DNA of 64,000 nucleotides from Trichobilharzia szidati. Taxonomy: Eukaryota > Platyhelminthes > Trematoda > Strigeidida > Schistosomatidae. Of this stretch, positions 47,432 to 60,415 are shown in pieces (position 1 is the stretch's first letter; each line of letters begins with the position of its first letter). The notes under the pieces were generated by a model. It was not told the DNA's origin. It saw nothing but the letters and a program-made list of their open reading frames with translations, and did not search any database. A program made the translations under genes and the position numbers. Where the stretch lies: the NCBI GenBank assembly GCA_944472155.2, contig OX235279.1:148760199-148824198 (forward strand), read 5' to 3'.

Positions 47432-48575
47432 TAAATCCTATTTTCACTCTTACAAATAAATCCAGACTAGAGAGGTTGTGAGTATCCTGCAACAGTCTGA
47501 GCACCAAATTTGACTCAATTATCAATAAGCTAATATATGCATAATCTCAGAGTGTTTTGAAAACGAGTACAAGATACTCCCTCAGTGATATTAGATTGTA
47601 TGAGGCAATCAGCAAGTAACCTTGGACCTAGGTCTCGTGCTAGTTGGCACTCATCAGCGAGGCGTATCTGCCAGCTTGAAGGAACTCATTTCTCTTCTTG
47701 ATACTCGAACCCACATCACCCAGTGCTGAAGTCAGAAACTTTACCACTGAGGTATTCGGGCTCATGACTGACCTCCTGTAGGACTGTATTTGACACTCTG
47801 ATTGGACTAGACACATCACACTAGTTACTAGTGTTCAATCAAATACTCCCTCAATATTTCATTGTCTAAGCTGTAGGTACTTCTGAATAATTACTCGGGT
47901 ATTCTTGAAAAGTCCTCTCATACAATCTGAGGAATTCTGTTGAAGGAGCTTTGACTCAGGCAGTGATACACTGTGATAAAATCTTCTTTTAATTTTCTAG
48001 ACGTGGTCAGATTGTTTTAAATAATTGTCATCTTCCTGAAGGTTGGTGATATATACTTTTACCTCTGTGAATAACTGAACTTAATACTTCCACCAATGTG
48101 TTCAAATTAATTCTAACAGTTGGTCGGTGCATACGTCATTTTAGCATTGAGTTAGTCGGTGATATTATAGTTGAGCAAATTAAAATCTTGATTGATAATG
48201 ACTGAGACTAAAATTCAGGCTGTACTTTCTCTTTTCTATTTCGAACATGGTTGGTTGCATACACCAATATTCTAGTTTGTTTCTTTGTTTGCTTGTGTAG
48301 GCTGTGGAAGTTCGCCAACATCACAGATGATCTTGATATCAGGTGATGTGAAATTATCACTCTCCGCTTAGACTGAACCATTTCGGCCAGTGATTTCACG
48401 TGAATGGTGTTAACCGGTTTGATTGAGTATTTCAGAATACATTAATCCCTGGTTGTTATACGGATGACTATGACGTTTGCTTGTATCTTCTACCTTTGGA
48501 TATTTTCATGAGTAGTAGTACTGGTATTAATCATGACACGAATAAATTTTTTAATTCTTTAATGACGAATGTTTA
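47432..48575 (+). repeat. Complete copy of the 1.1-kb dispersed repeat
   Basis: Reverse-complement match to 27203-28322 over its whole length, with unrelated flanks on both sides, so its ends probably approximate the repeat's true limits. The antisense tRNA-like segment lies at about 47700-47765 (ACTCGAACCCACATC, TTTACCACTGAGG). The frame at 48208-48399 has no recognisable domain. Confidence 0.75.
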
Positions 48576-50539
48576 ACTGACAAAGAATACTGTAGAATTA
48601 GTCCAGATTAGTCTTCCTGAAATCCGATGAAGGTGTAAATTACTTCTTAACATAATAATAATATGTATATTGTCTTCGTCTGGTTTTCATCCAGGTGATG
48701 AAATCTAAAATGGTTGAAATTATTGTTCTTTCAAAATCCTCTTATAACCATCTTCATTTATATATGCTTTTAATGTAAGGATGTTTAATTGTTTTAAATC
48801 TGTGTCAAGGAACTTAACTCTTAATTTCCTATTATTTGCGAGGACGCTCTGAACCGATAATTACTATGTACGTTTCTCGACTTTAACTCCAAAACACCAG
48901 TACTTGTTAGAAGGTTATATTGTTTGGCAATTAAAGTCTAGATAGTTACAATTTTTTATTCGTATTCTTTCGTCTTCTTCCAACTTGTACACGACTGAAC
49001 CATTCGCGCCTTCGAGTTGCCCGCCAATGGCTACCAGTTCCAATAAACAAACGTTCAATGTTCGCGTCCATTGACAATCTGTATTCAGAGAAACTTGAAT
49101 ATTCCTGCTATTTTAATTACAAATAAAGTGTATACATATATCAAACGATCATTTCAAATTATATAAAGTCATATTAATTTCTGCATGGTTATGAACTGGA
49201 GTTTCTCACTCTTATCTACTATACGTATGGGGATATGGCCATACAGCTTAATCAGTCGGTGGATCCTCTCCAATTACTTCAGCCTAGGTAGCTGGGTTGT
49301 ATGATTAGCTGTAACATAATAAGTCTGACTCATATGTTGGTACAAGAGAAGTCCGTTAAGGGTAGATGATTTTTTACTAACTAGCTAACTAAGTGGAGAT
49401 TCCATAACATTTCCTTTCAAGATGGTAACTATTATCGATGACAGTGCTACATAATACAGTTTCAAATTGTTTCTAAAAAATAATCTTATACGAAAACGTG
49501 AATTTGTCATTTCGGATAAATATTACAGAGGAAGAAACGTAAATGTGAGTCAACTCTGATTAATTTCACATGATTTTTCTTAAAGTATCTAACTTCTATA
49601 ATTCCCATACAGTACCTCAGTGTATTTTTAAGGAGCACAGATTATTACTTTTAGTATTAATTAATATATTAGTACTTGTCTAAAGTTGATAATAAGTTAA
49701 GCAAATACAAAGTGGGAATATTTATCATTTTTACTCAACGTTTCACTGAAAAGTGGTGCCTTACTGACTCACTAAATTATAACGATTCAGGGATTACTTA
49801 TGCGTGCTAATAAGCGCATAACTTTGCTCCAGGTATCCCCAATCTTACATTAATTTTTTGTTCTCTTTTATTTCATTTCTACGCATTCCCTGTGGAATAT
49901 AGGGCTTCGAGTGGGCTTTGAAGTTTCAGTAGCAGTGATATTGTCGTCCTTACAGGGTAGGGTCGCTAGCCTCACGTCCAATCTTCAAGTTTATCAGTTA
50001 GAAGAATTGAAGTATGTAGTTTCGATAGAAGTAATACTAATGAAGCTTTCATTACGTTCAGTATACATTCTGGTGAATCATTTTTGCACCGTATGCAGAA
50101 TAAGTTATTGCATTTAAACAGGGTTAGAATTAATTTAACTAGTACAACATGTATATAATAAATGCAAACACGAAACGTCAGTTAATATAGTGCCCAAGTT
50201 TTTCTTTGTGGATTGTTTGCTACAAATACCGATAAATGATTAGAAGAAAAGTGTTTCAAAGCACTTGAAATGGGATCAGATTTCAATAAAACTACTGTCT
50301 AAACTGTTTTTCAGAGGAATGTGTGTGTACTTTCAAATTTTTGTTTATCACCTTTGTATGATAATAAATGTCTACAACCTACGGTCTATACCGTCATCCA
50401 TCGAAATCAGTTTTACCTAAGTCTATGTCCTATTTTACGAGGTGAACACTGTATTCATTATAAGACTAAGCTTCGTGAAAAACCAACTTTAGACAGATTA
50501 TCATTAAAAATAAGGAAAACTGTAAAGATGTAATGCACG
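48576..50539. other. Unassigned DNA
   Basis: AT-rich, with no supported gene. One RTE-derived SINE body lies at 49885-49985. The 70-codon ORF at 50321-50533 has no recognisable domain. Confidence 0.4.
49885..49985 (-). mobile_element. RTE-derived SINE body, antisense, head missing
   Basis: It opens with the complement of the SINE/RTE tail (CCCTGTGGAATATAGGGCTT) and continues with GAAGTTTCAGTAGCAGTG and GGTCGCTAGCCTCACGTCCA, which match the RTE 5' UTR part in inverse. It is degraded at its 5' end. Confidence 0.7.
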
Positions 50540-50725
50540 TTTTTGGTCTCCTTTTACTAGCCAGGCTGAGTAGTGTTCGCGAGCGCGTTTTTCAAGTCGG
50601 CGCATGGTACGGCCGATTTACTCAACTCCACAAGAGCAAGTAAACTAGTATATGCACGTTGAGGTGGCCCAGTGCGACGCGCTCACAAACACTACCCAGC
50701 CTGACTAGTAAAAGGTGACCAAAAA
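50540..50725. mobile_element. MITE-like element with ~50-bp terminal inverted repeats
   Basis: The left end TTTTTGGTCTCCTTTTACTA is matched in inverse by TAGTAAAAGGTGACCAAAAA at the right end. The repeats continue inward (CAGGCTGAGTAGTGTTCGCG against its counterpart) with about five mismatches over 50 bp. The 186-bp unit is noticeably richer in G+C and CpG than its surroundings (GCGAGCGCG, GTCGGCGC, GCGACGCGC). It has no coding capacity and no clear target duplication. A hairpin-forming miniature DNA transposon is the simplest reading. Confidence 0.7.
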
Positions 50726-53700
50726 TGATATTATAGTTTATTTAATTTGCAGCAGTCTTAGGATAGGCAAACACTATCCAGTCAATCTTCTTAACCTAAC
50801 TGATTTGTGTATTTCAACAGCTATCAATTTTTAATGAAGTCTTGACACAATGCACAACTGTCTTTACACACAACACCTCAGAGTTGATCAGCTATAATTT
50901 CTCAATGCAGATCTACTTTGAAGCTATTCACTAATGAGTTACAGATTTATCCCAGTGTCGGATGAATCAAAAATCATACTAACTCTAATATCACTTGTTA
51001 TCAGGGTGTAGTGTTTAACTATAGTCTCACATTAATAAGTCGTTCATCTTTCCAAAAATTACATGTAAATATTTAAATCAATAAAGTAATTGAGCACATG
51101 TGACACCGGTTACTACTGAAATTTTGTAGTTCACTAAAGGTCGAATAAACAAAATGTATCATATCGTTCGTTACCTATATTAAGAAAAAGGGATAACTAC
51201 GGATCACTGAAAACCAACACTTAACACTTCTATATATCTCACAAAAATATGCACTTTTTTTGTCAGAAATGAATTCACAATATGTCTGGGTGATCAGACG
51301 AGTCTAGATAATTGTAAGTGATATAGTTTATCAATCGGCAGTAAGTCATTATGAAAGCATCTCATAATAATCGACTTTTTCTTTTGAAGTTTTTCCTCAA
51401 GTGAACTTCCAGTTCTACTGAAAGATTCCAATATTCATTGTTCATTGTTCTTAATGAGACCACGAAGAATTTCGGACATGAGACACAGTTTTGTACAAAC
51501 AATTAATATCAGTTCATATATATATATATATATATATAACAATTCAAAAATTCGAATTCTTAAAGTAACAATAAAAATAAAATTATTCACTTCATAAAAA
51601 TAAGATCGATGAGTAAGCTCACTAGCTAGACTGCCGTGCACATTGATCATTGTCATAAATATCAACTCTGATTTTAGATTAGGTGTTTATAATTTCAAAA
51701 ATAAACACAGACTAATATTTTTGATACGGACGAACATGTTTGAAAATAACTTTTAACTCTGCAGTTCCCCTTTTCACAAATAATACTTTACAGAGATAAG
51801 TAAGAAATTTTATTTTACAAAATGGTTCCAACACAGTGTTATACAACTGAAAATACTGAGCAGACGCCATGACTGTCCAAAACCAAAGATAAAATGACTT
51901 TGTGCTTGCTTATGCTGACAATCTTAAAAATATACATATTTTGTAGTTTTAACTGACTTTAAAAAGCATTTGTTAATATTAAGACCATTTATAGGTTTGA
52001 TGTTATAATGTTGACTTGATTGTAACGTGATATTTTGGCATATAATGAAGCGACTATCTTCTGTTCCACGTACTACCGACCGACTGATAACAGTAGTAAG
52101 CTACCAGTAGTGCTTGCTAGTCAGATCGAAGCGATCTAATCACGGTACAGGTGTTCCACTTGTTTGGCGCTGATATTACCAGTAGTTTACTGAGTTTGAC
52201 ACAGTTCAGACGAGATGAAGTCAGTTGAAACAATCGGAACTCTTGCTAGCTAGCAGGTCACTGACTTGATCCATTTTCAGATCATCTGCTAAATTCAATT
52301 AACTAAATTTTCAATCACATAATATTTCAAAATTTACTGAAGTGTGTATGATGTTTAAATTCAGTTGAATGGAATGAGAGAGATACATGGGTATGCGTGC
52401 TTTTGGTTATTTCCACTAACAATACATGGTTTTTCAATGATTGGTCACACTTCAGTAGCTAACTTCGTATTGCAAAGTCTTGAGGGCTAACCAAATTATA
52501 TCACTCAAATTTGCACTGGAGTCACTAAGCTGGCGGACTTATCAATTCAGTATACTTTCTAGTGATGTTGGATGGTAGGGAGGTGATTATCAGGAAGCCC
52601 AGGACTCAGGTCCCCTGAGACGTCAAATTAATCAACATTTGAGGTAGGTATTACTTACGACTCCTAATAATTTTGAAAATAAGATGCAGAGCTGTTTTGA
52701 TCACTCATAGTGATTCTATAGTATTTTGAACAAAGTAAACATTCCCAATATGAAGAATTATCACTACAATCTCTGATTTATTGATATTGCTTTAAGATTT
52801 GCTCACTTTATATATATTTATGGAAATGACAAAACATGTGGATTTACTTTGTTTCTTGTGCAAATATTTTTTCTTTAAGTGTTCATTGGTGGCAAACTGT
52901 GTTGTTTACAAACTTTATTTTAAACAAAATTCGCACAGATGAAACACTTAGAAGTCAGTTTGCTGCTTATAAGTGGTCATCCTCTAGATGGTCAATGGTT
53001 TGGATTACTGGGCTTTCACATTCTTAATATAATAAGCCGAACTAACTTCTCTGTACAGTTTTATGTACACACATGATGTACATAGCAGCAGATAATACTA
53101 TTCGCTTACACAGTCTGAAGTAAGCGAGAGTGTGGAATTCAAATCTGACACAATGATTGGAATACAAGTGTTTGAACCAAGGAGCCATATCTTCACTGTC
53201 GCTTTTTATGACTCAATGCTTGAATGGTAACGTAAGTTGACTGCTTCTCACACTTATAATGTTTTACAGTAAATTTATACGTAGAGTACTCGTCCTTTCC
53301 ATCGAAGGTATTATGGTTGTGATCAATAAACACCCTATAAGTTTAGCATTTCTCTACTAATATATCAACTCACATAAAAGTAAAATAAAGGATAGATTCA
53401 ATACAGAACACTTTTAAGTTTATTATCTTTATACGTTTCCTGTTAACTAACTAGAGTTTCAGAAGTGTTAATGACTTCATCGTCACTCTTTTCAAAATTA
53501 CACAATTCATCCGTTCACCATTTTTCATCAAATATGTTCTGCTTAATTATAGAACAGGCCCACTTTTCTCAGAACACTAATCTTATTTTGCATTCCACTG
53601 ATGAGAAACTATGAAATAAGATAGTATCATCTTAGTTGAGAACTAAATGGTCAGCTAATATTTACTTAAATAAGCCATTCTCATTTACGCATTCTAATAA

Positions 53701-54067
53701 GCGTAGTAACGGGACGTGTGACAAAGTCATCCATGATTCAACAGCAGTTAGATGCATATTTTCATGAGAAAAAGAGTGATTTTCTCAAAAGGTCCCACCT
53801 ACATTGAAGAAAAATGTTTTTAAAACGTATGTTGGATTGTAAAGCATGAAAATGTACAGTCTTTGTGACCGTAACATTGAAAAATTGTTATCTTATTCTG
53901 TCTACAGTAGACTTTGTCTAGACTATGAGTTATATGCGTCGTGTGAAATTTAATAAAACTATTTGACTGCTAAAAGCCTAAGTAATATTTGGAGATGTGG
54001 CCTGAAATTCGGAGGATGTAAAAGCTGTTCAGTCTCTTTAGTGTCCTTCTGATTAGTATTGAAATAT
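50726..54067. other. Unassigned DNA
   Basis: No gene supported. A (TA)n tract lies at about 51516-51538. Confidence 0.45.
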
Positions 54068-54297
54068 GTGCGTCGGTGGTATAGCGGTTAGGACGCTCGC
54101 CGACCATGCACATGGTCCGGGGTTCGATCCACGGCCGACGCACTCCTTTACCTCGCTAAGTCAGAAATAATGCTGGTGAAGAGGAAAGGTTGGGCATGAG
54201 GCTAACAACCCCATCCTGTAAAATAAACACTGCTATAGAAACTTCAAGCCACTAGCTTGGAGCCCTATGTTCCACTGGCCAACGTGAAGGAAAAAAA
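54068..54297 (+). mobile_element. Complete tRNA-headed SINE, sense
   Basis: The tRNA-like head is identical by eye to that of the 36109 copy, and the body differs at roughly a dozen sites. The tail CCTATGTTCCACTGGCCAAC ends in an A tract. I could not see a clear target duplication. Confidence 0.88.
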
Positions 54298-55992
54298 TGC
54301 AACTAATTACGATGGCATACCCATTCATTGTCAGATTTCGGGTTGAAGACATGCTGAAAATATTTTTTTCTATTGGGCCAACAGTGTCGCCTTTTGTCTG
54401 AAATAGCCTGTGTTCAGGAGGCCAGACTAAATGCAAAGGCTTAACAATTAAGATCCGAGAAGAAAGGTAAATTAAAAAAATAGCATCCACGGCTTATTGA
54501 CTCAAGAGTTAACTATTTAAATATGGAAGACTGGAAGTCTTCAGTTTCCTTCTATTGCATAATATTAGACTGCTTGCCAGGTTAAGCTAAACACTAGGCT
54601 GTACATTTTATGCTAAAATCTGCATTAAAAATAAAATAACTAAAATAAGATCCTCAAAACATTTTTTTCACAATTCAGTTTAGGCTTATTATGACGATAG
54701 AGTTAATCATATGATATTCAGAATTTAGTTTGACCTTGTTGATTCACACAGATATGCAGCATACTTTAAAAAAATATCTTAACTACAGAACAAAATAAGG
54801 CTCTTATTTCATTAGTCATACAGTCAGTAATATTGAGCTGCCGTCAGTAATTAAGAAAATAGGTATAGTTATATACGTAGTGTATTTCACAGAGAAGCTC
54901 TTGAGGCAGGTTTATGAAGTTATTCAGCGCAACGTCTGAAAGCTGTTAAAACATAAATCCAGTAGGCTTTCAGCTTTTATGTATCCTCATGGAGGATACA
55001 ATGGATATTGGTTGGTTATCTGATTAACTTCAACTGAAAACCCCAACTAGACTCTGTCAGTTGTAAAGCCACATTTGAATGAATGTCTCATATAGTTTCA
55101 GACAAAAAGCTGTTTGTTGAATCAGCTACCCAGAATAGGTTTAATCAGAAGCGACTGTGGTGTATTGTCATAATGTTGTGCATTATAAGTTAATCAGGAT
55201 CTTGTCGGAATTTATTACCTAGGTGTACTTTTCACTTTAATCCCTCTTAAACTGACTCCAAGACCGAAGTATACATTATTCAGTGTTAAGGTCAGGATTT
55301 CGATGTTTTGTGGAGTGTCACTGTAGTTCCTTTCGTCTCTTTCGACAAATAAGCTAATTTTCTGAAGAATCAATATTAAGACTTCAGATGATTAGATTTT
55401 GTTCACCGAACTGGTGTATGTAGACGTGATATAATTCTCAGTCTAAGAGAATATTACTGGCAGTTGTTATTCTCGATGAAGGAATGATTTTTGGTGCACA
55501 GTGACTGAACTACTTGAAAACAATTCCAAAAAGTTTTAGATTTAAAATGCTTCATCATCTGAAAATAAGACCAGTTGCGGGTTATGGATTAGCGACCAGT
55601 TTTCAGATCCGTTGGTCGAAATTCCAGTCAGAAACATTCACCTATAGAACAATTTAATTTTTAGTGCCAATAGTCAATAATGACACTTAAAATGTTCCTG
55701 GTAAATAAGGTAGTGACTTTTGATCGAATGGCTGGAACCAACTTGAAAGATAAATAGTCATACGTTATTGTGATTGTGATATGTCTGAAAAGATATCTCG
55801 TGATGCATTTTAATGAATTTCACTAATTGGCGACGGAATTTTTCAGTTGATTAATCAGGCCCTCATTGATAAACTATTTAGCATATTCATAATATTTTGA
55901 GTTTCGTATCAAATAACTACATAATTCATTTTCGATACTCATTTTGCAGAGAACAGACCAGAACTGCCAAAATCCATTTTTTTCATTCTTTT
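54298..55992. other. Unassigned DNA
   Basis: No ORF over 85 codons outside SINE sequence, and no repeat recognised. Confidence 0.45.
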
Positions 55993-56127
55993 GAGCTCCA
56001 GGTGTAAGTAATACAGGGTTTCAAGTTTGAGCCTTGAAGTTTTGGTAGCAGTGGTGTTATTCTTTTCTACGGGATGAGCTTGCTAACTCCACGCCCAACC
56101 CTCCTTCTCTACCGGGCTTACCCTCAG
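55993..56127 (-). mobile_element. RTE-derived body, antisense, no tRNA head
   Basis: On the minus strand: AAGCCCGGTAGAGAAGGAGG, GGTTGGGCGTGGAGTTAGC, ACTGCTACCAAAACTTCAAG, then a degraded tail. It follows the RTE 5' UTR further upstream (AAGCCCGG) than the tRNA-headed SINEs do, so it shows where tRNA and RTE sequences are joined in those. Confidence 0.75.
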
Positions 56128-57102
56128 TTCAGTGAGGCCCAGAACACTCGTGTAATTAACGAGTATTCCACCAGTGAACTGCCGATACATCATGATTATA
56201 AAAAAATAAAGCAAGGTTCCACCGTCGCTCTCTCGCTTTTCTCCTCTTCTCGATTCTTTGCTCTGCAAGTGAGACATAATACTCCAGAATGGGAAATTAT
56301 TTCATTTACTAAACACATTACATTATTTGGTTAGGGGGCTTTAGTTATTAATTTGTCACTAAAGTTGACCGTGGTCTAGTCGTTAGTGCTGCTGACTGAA
56401 TCTTATTAGTCATGTTTTCAAAATGGCCCACAGGTAAGATGACTCGCCACTGTCGAGTACTTTGAATCAGTGTTAGATTGGATTCCTACAAATTTTCAAC
56501 TACAGTACTGTGCTGAGTGGCGAATGAAGAGTGATTCATGCACACAGTTCAGTTATAAAAGTCAGTTTTAGTTCGGGCAGTTTTACTTATATATATACAC
56601 CTGTATTCATCTTTTAAACGTTAGTGTAGTGGATCCATTCTCTTTCAAAATGAATTTTCACTTTATAACTGAGTGCTAATGAAAACAAGAGCCGAGATAA
56701 AAAAAAATAAGACAATTTCTATCAATGACCTTCAAATGTTTTGCATTCATTCCTTGCACTATATTTCTATATTGACAGAATTCTTCAATCCATTAATATA
56801 TAGGTAAATATGATAGAGTGAAATATTTTGCAGAAATAATTTGATCATAAGGATTATAACTGTATACATATTAGCAAAGATAGATGTTGGTCAATAAGTT
56901 TCTGCATCAATAATGCCTAATGTTTAAAACTGTATTCACTGCTGGCTTTGTACACCATTTTTCTCTGATGAAAGTAGTTTGTTTATTGATGCCTTAATAT
57001 CATTCATATCTCTTAGCGATGAAGCTTATGCATGACGCCTAATTCAATAAATACATTTGATATTCAAGTTTTGGTTTGTAGGGATTTGATTGGTTACAGG
57101 AC
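56128..57102. other. Unassigned DNA
   Basis: A lone box A-like motif (GTGGTCTAGTCGTTAG) occurs near 56368 without a matching B box. Nothing else recognised. Confidence 0.4.
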
Positions 57103-57540
57103 TTTCATCATGAGCAGACATTAATTAGAGAACCATTGGAAAACCTGGGAGTACTGGACAGCTGCTGTTTCGTCCTAGTTTGGGACTCTTCATCAGTACG
57201 CATCCACCGGGATTCGATTCTAGGACCTTCTGGTTACAAGGTGAGCTCGTATACCATTAAGCTACTGGGACCCGATCCAATGGCCCATGAATTCTAACCT
57301 CTGCCAATTCACGAAATAGCGCGACCCCTAGCCAATGTCTTCGGCGAGTATTTGTCCTCACACCCGACCTGCTGCACCCTACTGGTCACGACTTCTCACT
57401 AGAACCCCAGGTAACTACCTACCTGAATAGGGCAAGTCGCTAGTGAGCATCTCATTGGTCCCAAACTAGGACGAAACAGCTGTCTAGTACTCCCAGGTTT
57501 TCCAATGGTTCTCTAACTAATGTCAGCTCATGATGAAAAT
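57103..57540. mobile_element. Fold-back tRNA-like/hammerhead-like element, second well-preserved copy
   Basis: The left end, in antisense, runs from TTTCATCATGAGCAGACATT through the hammerhead-like segment and a complete tRNA-like region. The middle shares the loop sequence of the 44.5-kb copy (CCTACTGGTCACGACTTCTC, TAGAACCCCAGGTAAC, CTGAATAGGGC). The right end repeats only the outer ~80 bp in inverse (CCCAAACTAGGACGAAACAG to GTCAGCTCATGATGAA). On the minus strand the core CTGATGA is intact. This copy shows that inverted ends are a property of the family. Confidence 0.8.
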
Positions 57541-57654
57541 ACATTTGAATTGTCAAAAGTCTTCGCATCCAGATAACAGTGGCAGTTATTTCACTAGATT
57601 ACAACTTTCTGTTATAAATCACACATAACTCTTTCAGTCTTTTGCAAATTCATT

Positions 57655-57780
57655 TGTATTCAGGATGGGATATAGGACTTCAAGCTTGGAGATTTGAATT
57701 TTTAGTAGCTGTGGTGCTTCTTTTTCAAGAGTTGAGATTGCTAGTCTCACACCTAACTTTCCCTCTTCCCACGCTTACTA
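57655..57780 (-). mobile_element. RTE-derived SINE body, antisense, decayed
   Basis: Shows the same order as the other bodies in inverse (tail GGATGGGATATAGGACTTCA, then TTTTTAGTAGCTGTGG, then TTGCTAGTCTCACACCTAA). No tRNA head follows; an ATTAGGCGAGA string after it resembles the RTE 5' terminus. Confidence 0.65.
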
Positions 57781-58107
57781 TCAGCTGATTAATTAGGCGA
57801 GATGACGTGTGTGGCTGACGTGGGTTTTACCATAGTTTGGGTTAGTGGGCTTGATTTCAATTTTTGAAACGTTTGAAAGTACTTTTTTATTACCTGATAC
57901 AATTTTTTTCAATGAAAATTCAAGAGCTGTATATATACTTAACTCTATTGATTCCAGGTCCGAAGAATGGGTGAGATATCATAAAACACAGCCATTTCTG
58001 AGTGTACCATATGAACGACTTTTCAAAGTCACGGCAGGGCACTCAAAACACTTCGTGATTCAACGACGTAGTGTCCCGAATAGTGTTAGTATTAACAGAC
58101 TAAAAAT

Positions 58108-58338
58108 CTTTTTTTATTCCTTTACGTTCCCAGTGGAACACAGGGCTTCAAGCTGAAGCTTTGAAGTTTCGGTAGCTGCTGTGTTTATTATTTTTACTGG
58201 ATGGGTTTGCTAGCCTCATGCCCAACCTATCCTATTTACCAGTTTAATTACTTGTTTAGAGAGGTAAAGGAGTGCGTCGGCCGGGGATCGAACCCCGAAC
58301 TATCTGCGTGGTTTGCGAGCATTCTACCACTGTGCCAT
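58108..58338 (-). mobile_element. SINE, antisense, truncated in the tRNA head
   Basis: Tail, RTE-like body and most of the tRNA-like head (box B-like GGATCGAACCCC in inverse) are present. The last ~10 bp of the head are missing after TGTGCCA. This is a normal 5' truncation, or a later deletion. Confidence 0.85.
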
Positions 58339-60252
58339 GTTGAAAAAGCCTACTGTATAAAATTAAAATAAAAAGATTTCATTGTCAACTGAATACTTTA
58401 ATAAAGTTTATTTGAATTTACTTTGGACAGTATTTTTACTTTCTAATCTTTACTATGTGAGGAAGAAATTAGAAGGCGAAATATATATTGACATCATAAT
58501 GAAATCACGTGACCAAATATCGCTATTTACCTACTGCCCGGTTTTAAAAGAGGGGAAATTTTGATTTTTCCATGCAATAAATATTTGAGTGTTAGTGAGA
58601 TTATCTGCAACAGCCTAGGGTTTGAAGACTATTTATTGGTGTTATACATGATGAATGGTGATAAAGTGAGAACCTGGATGGTAACTGAAGTCAAAACGAC
58701 GGATTTAAAGTGAATATCATTCATGGACTATTACATTAGTAGTAGGTTGTCAACTCAATGCTATCGCAGTCTCACCATCAATCAATAATCTACTCCACTC
58801 TCCCAATCAAGTATGATTAAGTTTGTTAGAAGAATACCTAACTAGACAGCGGGTGTGATAATAAATAGGTAGTTCCGTATGAGTCTTTCACATGACAACT
58901 GGGCATCACCCATGCAGTGAAATGATAACTAGTTAGCAGTCCGGTTTCGTAGCCTACGTGGTACACAGTCGGACTAGTAATTGATAGGCCACAGTTTTGA
59001 ACCATGCCGTGACAGAGATTTTCATTTAACCCATAACCACATTCGTCACGCATGGAATGAATATTTTTGAGACAGGCCTAGTTAACTGTAAACAGCGACT
59101 TCAGTAGATTATTTTAAAGTGTTTAAAACTATGGCGAAAAATATTCTAAGATGTCTGTTTCTAATCAGATAAATGATAATAAATTCTGTAATCCATCGTT
59201 GCAGTGTATACATGTTTTTTTCTGACTGTGTCATTTAGTTATCAACAAATTTCTGGTGAAATGAATACCCAGAGACGTTGCATTAATCTAATGATTAACA
59301 AAAATTATAAGCTGCTAGACAGCAGTTGTAGCCTCCGCCTCCTTCTCTGATGAAATTTATATAAGTATTTTGAACTGTCCACTTCTCTGTAACATATGTA
59401 GTCGTCATTTCATTTTGGGCGGTTAGAACTCATCGATGTGCCTAGTAAGCACTACAACTTGACATCATCGGTTTCCAACTACTCATATTAGTCAGTAGTA
59501 TATACTCTCCTACTACTTCTTCATACATTCTTTGTAAATAACTGCCCTCATATGAAGACTATATATATATATATATATATATATTCAAGATACTGTCCAA
59601 TTCTTAGTATATTCTACTGATACGTTCCACTGTTTTGCCATGGTCTACACTTTGTAATTGACGTAGAAAAGAAACTCAGGAAAAACTAGCGGTTATGTAT
59701 CTAAACAAATTAATTTTTCTTTGCTATACATGTACAACACTCTATCATTGAAACGTGGACGGAACAATCTGTGAAATGCCTTCTTTGATCTACCTCAACA
59801 AAGCAATAATTTCAGAAAATGCCAAAACCTTTTGAATGCCAGAAACAAATGACATTCCATTAGCACTTAGTATGTCAACATTTTTTGTCTCTTTTGTTTC
59901 TCTTTTGGTTATACTAATTAAGATATCCATTTAGTGCTGTAAAGTTAGTTACACATAAATTATTTTTTTTTATTTTGAGAAAGGGTAAACTACAGTTGGC
60001 TAACAGACTATTTCATATTTTATCACTAAATTGTGAGTACTATTTTATCATTAATTCATAGACTAATTAAGTTTGATTTGTGAAACCAGTGGTTGACAGA
60101 TTTTTACAAAGTTTACTGGAATAGAATAGAAGTTAACCGCATAACTGATCAATCTACTCTATATTCTATCTTACTGTATGCTTTTATTCAAATGACTGAA
60201 GCAAAGAGATCAACTCAAAGTACTCTAAATTTTTGGAACATAGAAATTTTTC
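58339..60252. other. Unassigned DNA
   Basis: No supported gene. A (TA)n tract lies at about 59560-59583. Small ORFs are unassigned. Confidence 0.45.
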
Positions 60253-60282
60253 ATGGTGTAACAACAGAAGACCAGGGCCAGG

Positions 60283-60415
60283 CCTTTCTAAATTCGATGA
60301 AGTTGAGATAGAGAGGTGACTGTCATTCCAAGCTTTGTTTAATGATGATCCGTAGTGTGACGATTTGATCAATACATGACTTGTTTCTGCTGAATCCAGC
60401 CTGCAGTAGTACTAT
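60283..60415 (-). mobile_element. RTE coding fragment captured within the LTR element
   Basis: Matches about 41959-42090 of the full RTE element in the same orientation (reverse transcriptase FEKAFDS region). It is bordered on both sides by the 26-bp LTR end. It lacks the RTE 3' end, so it is not a normal RTE insertion. Confidence 0.7.

Noticed and set aside
56368..56384. tRNA-like box A near 56368
   Set aside because: No B box at the right distance; a lone match of this length is expected by chance.
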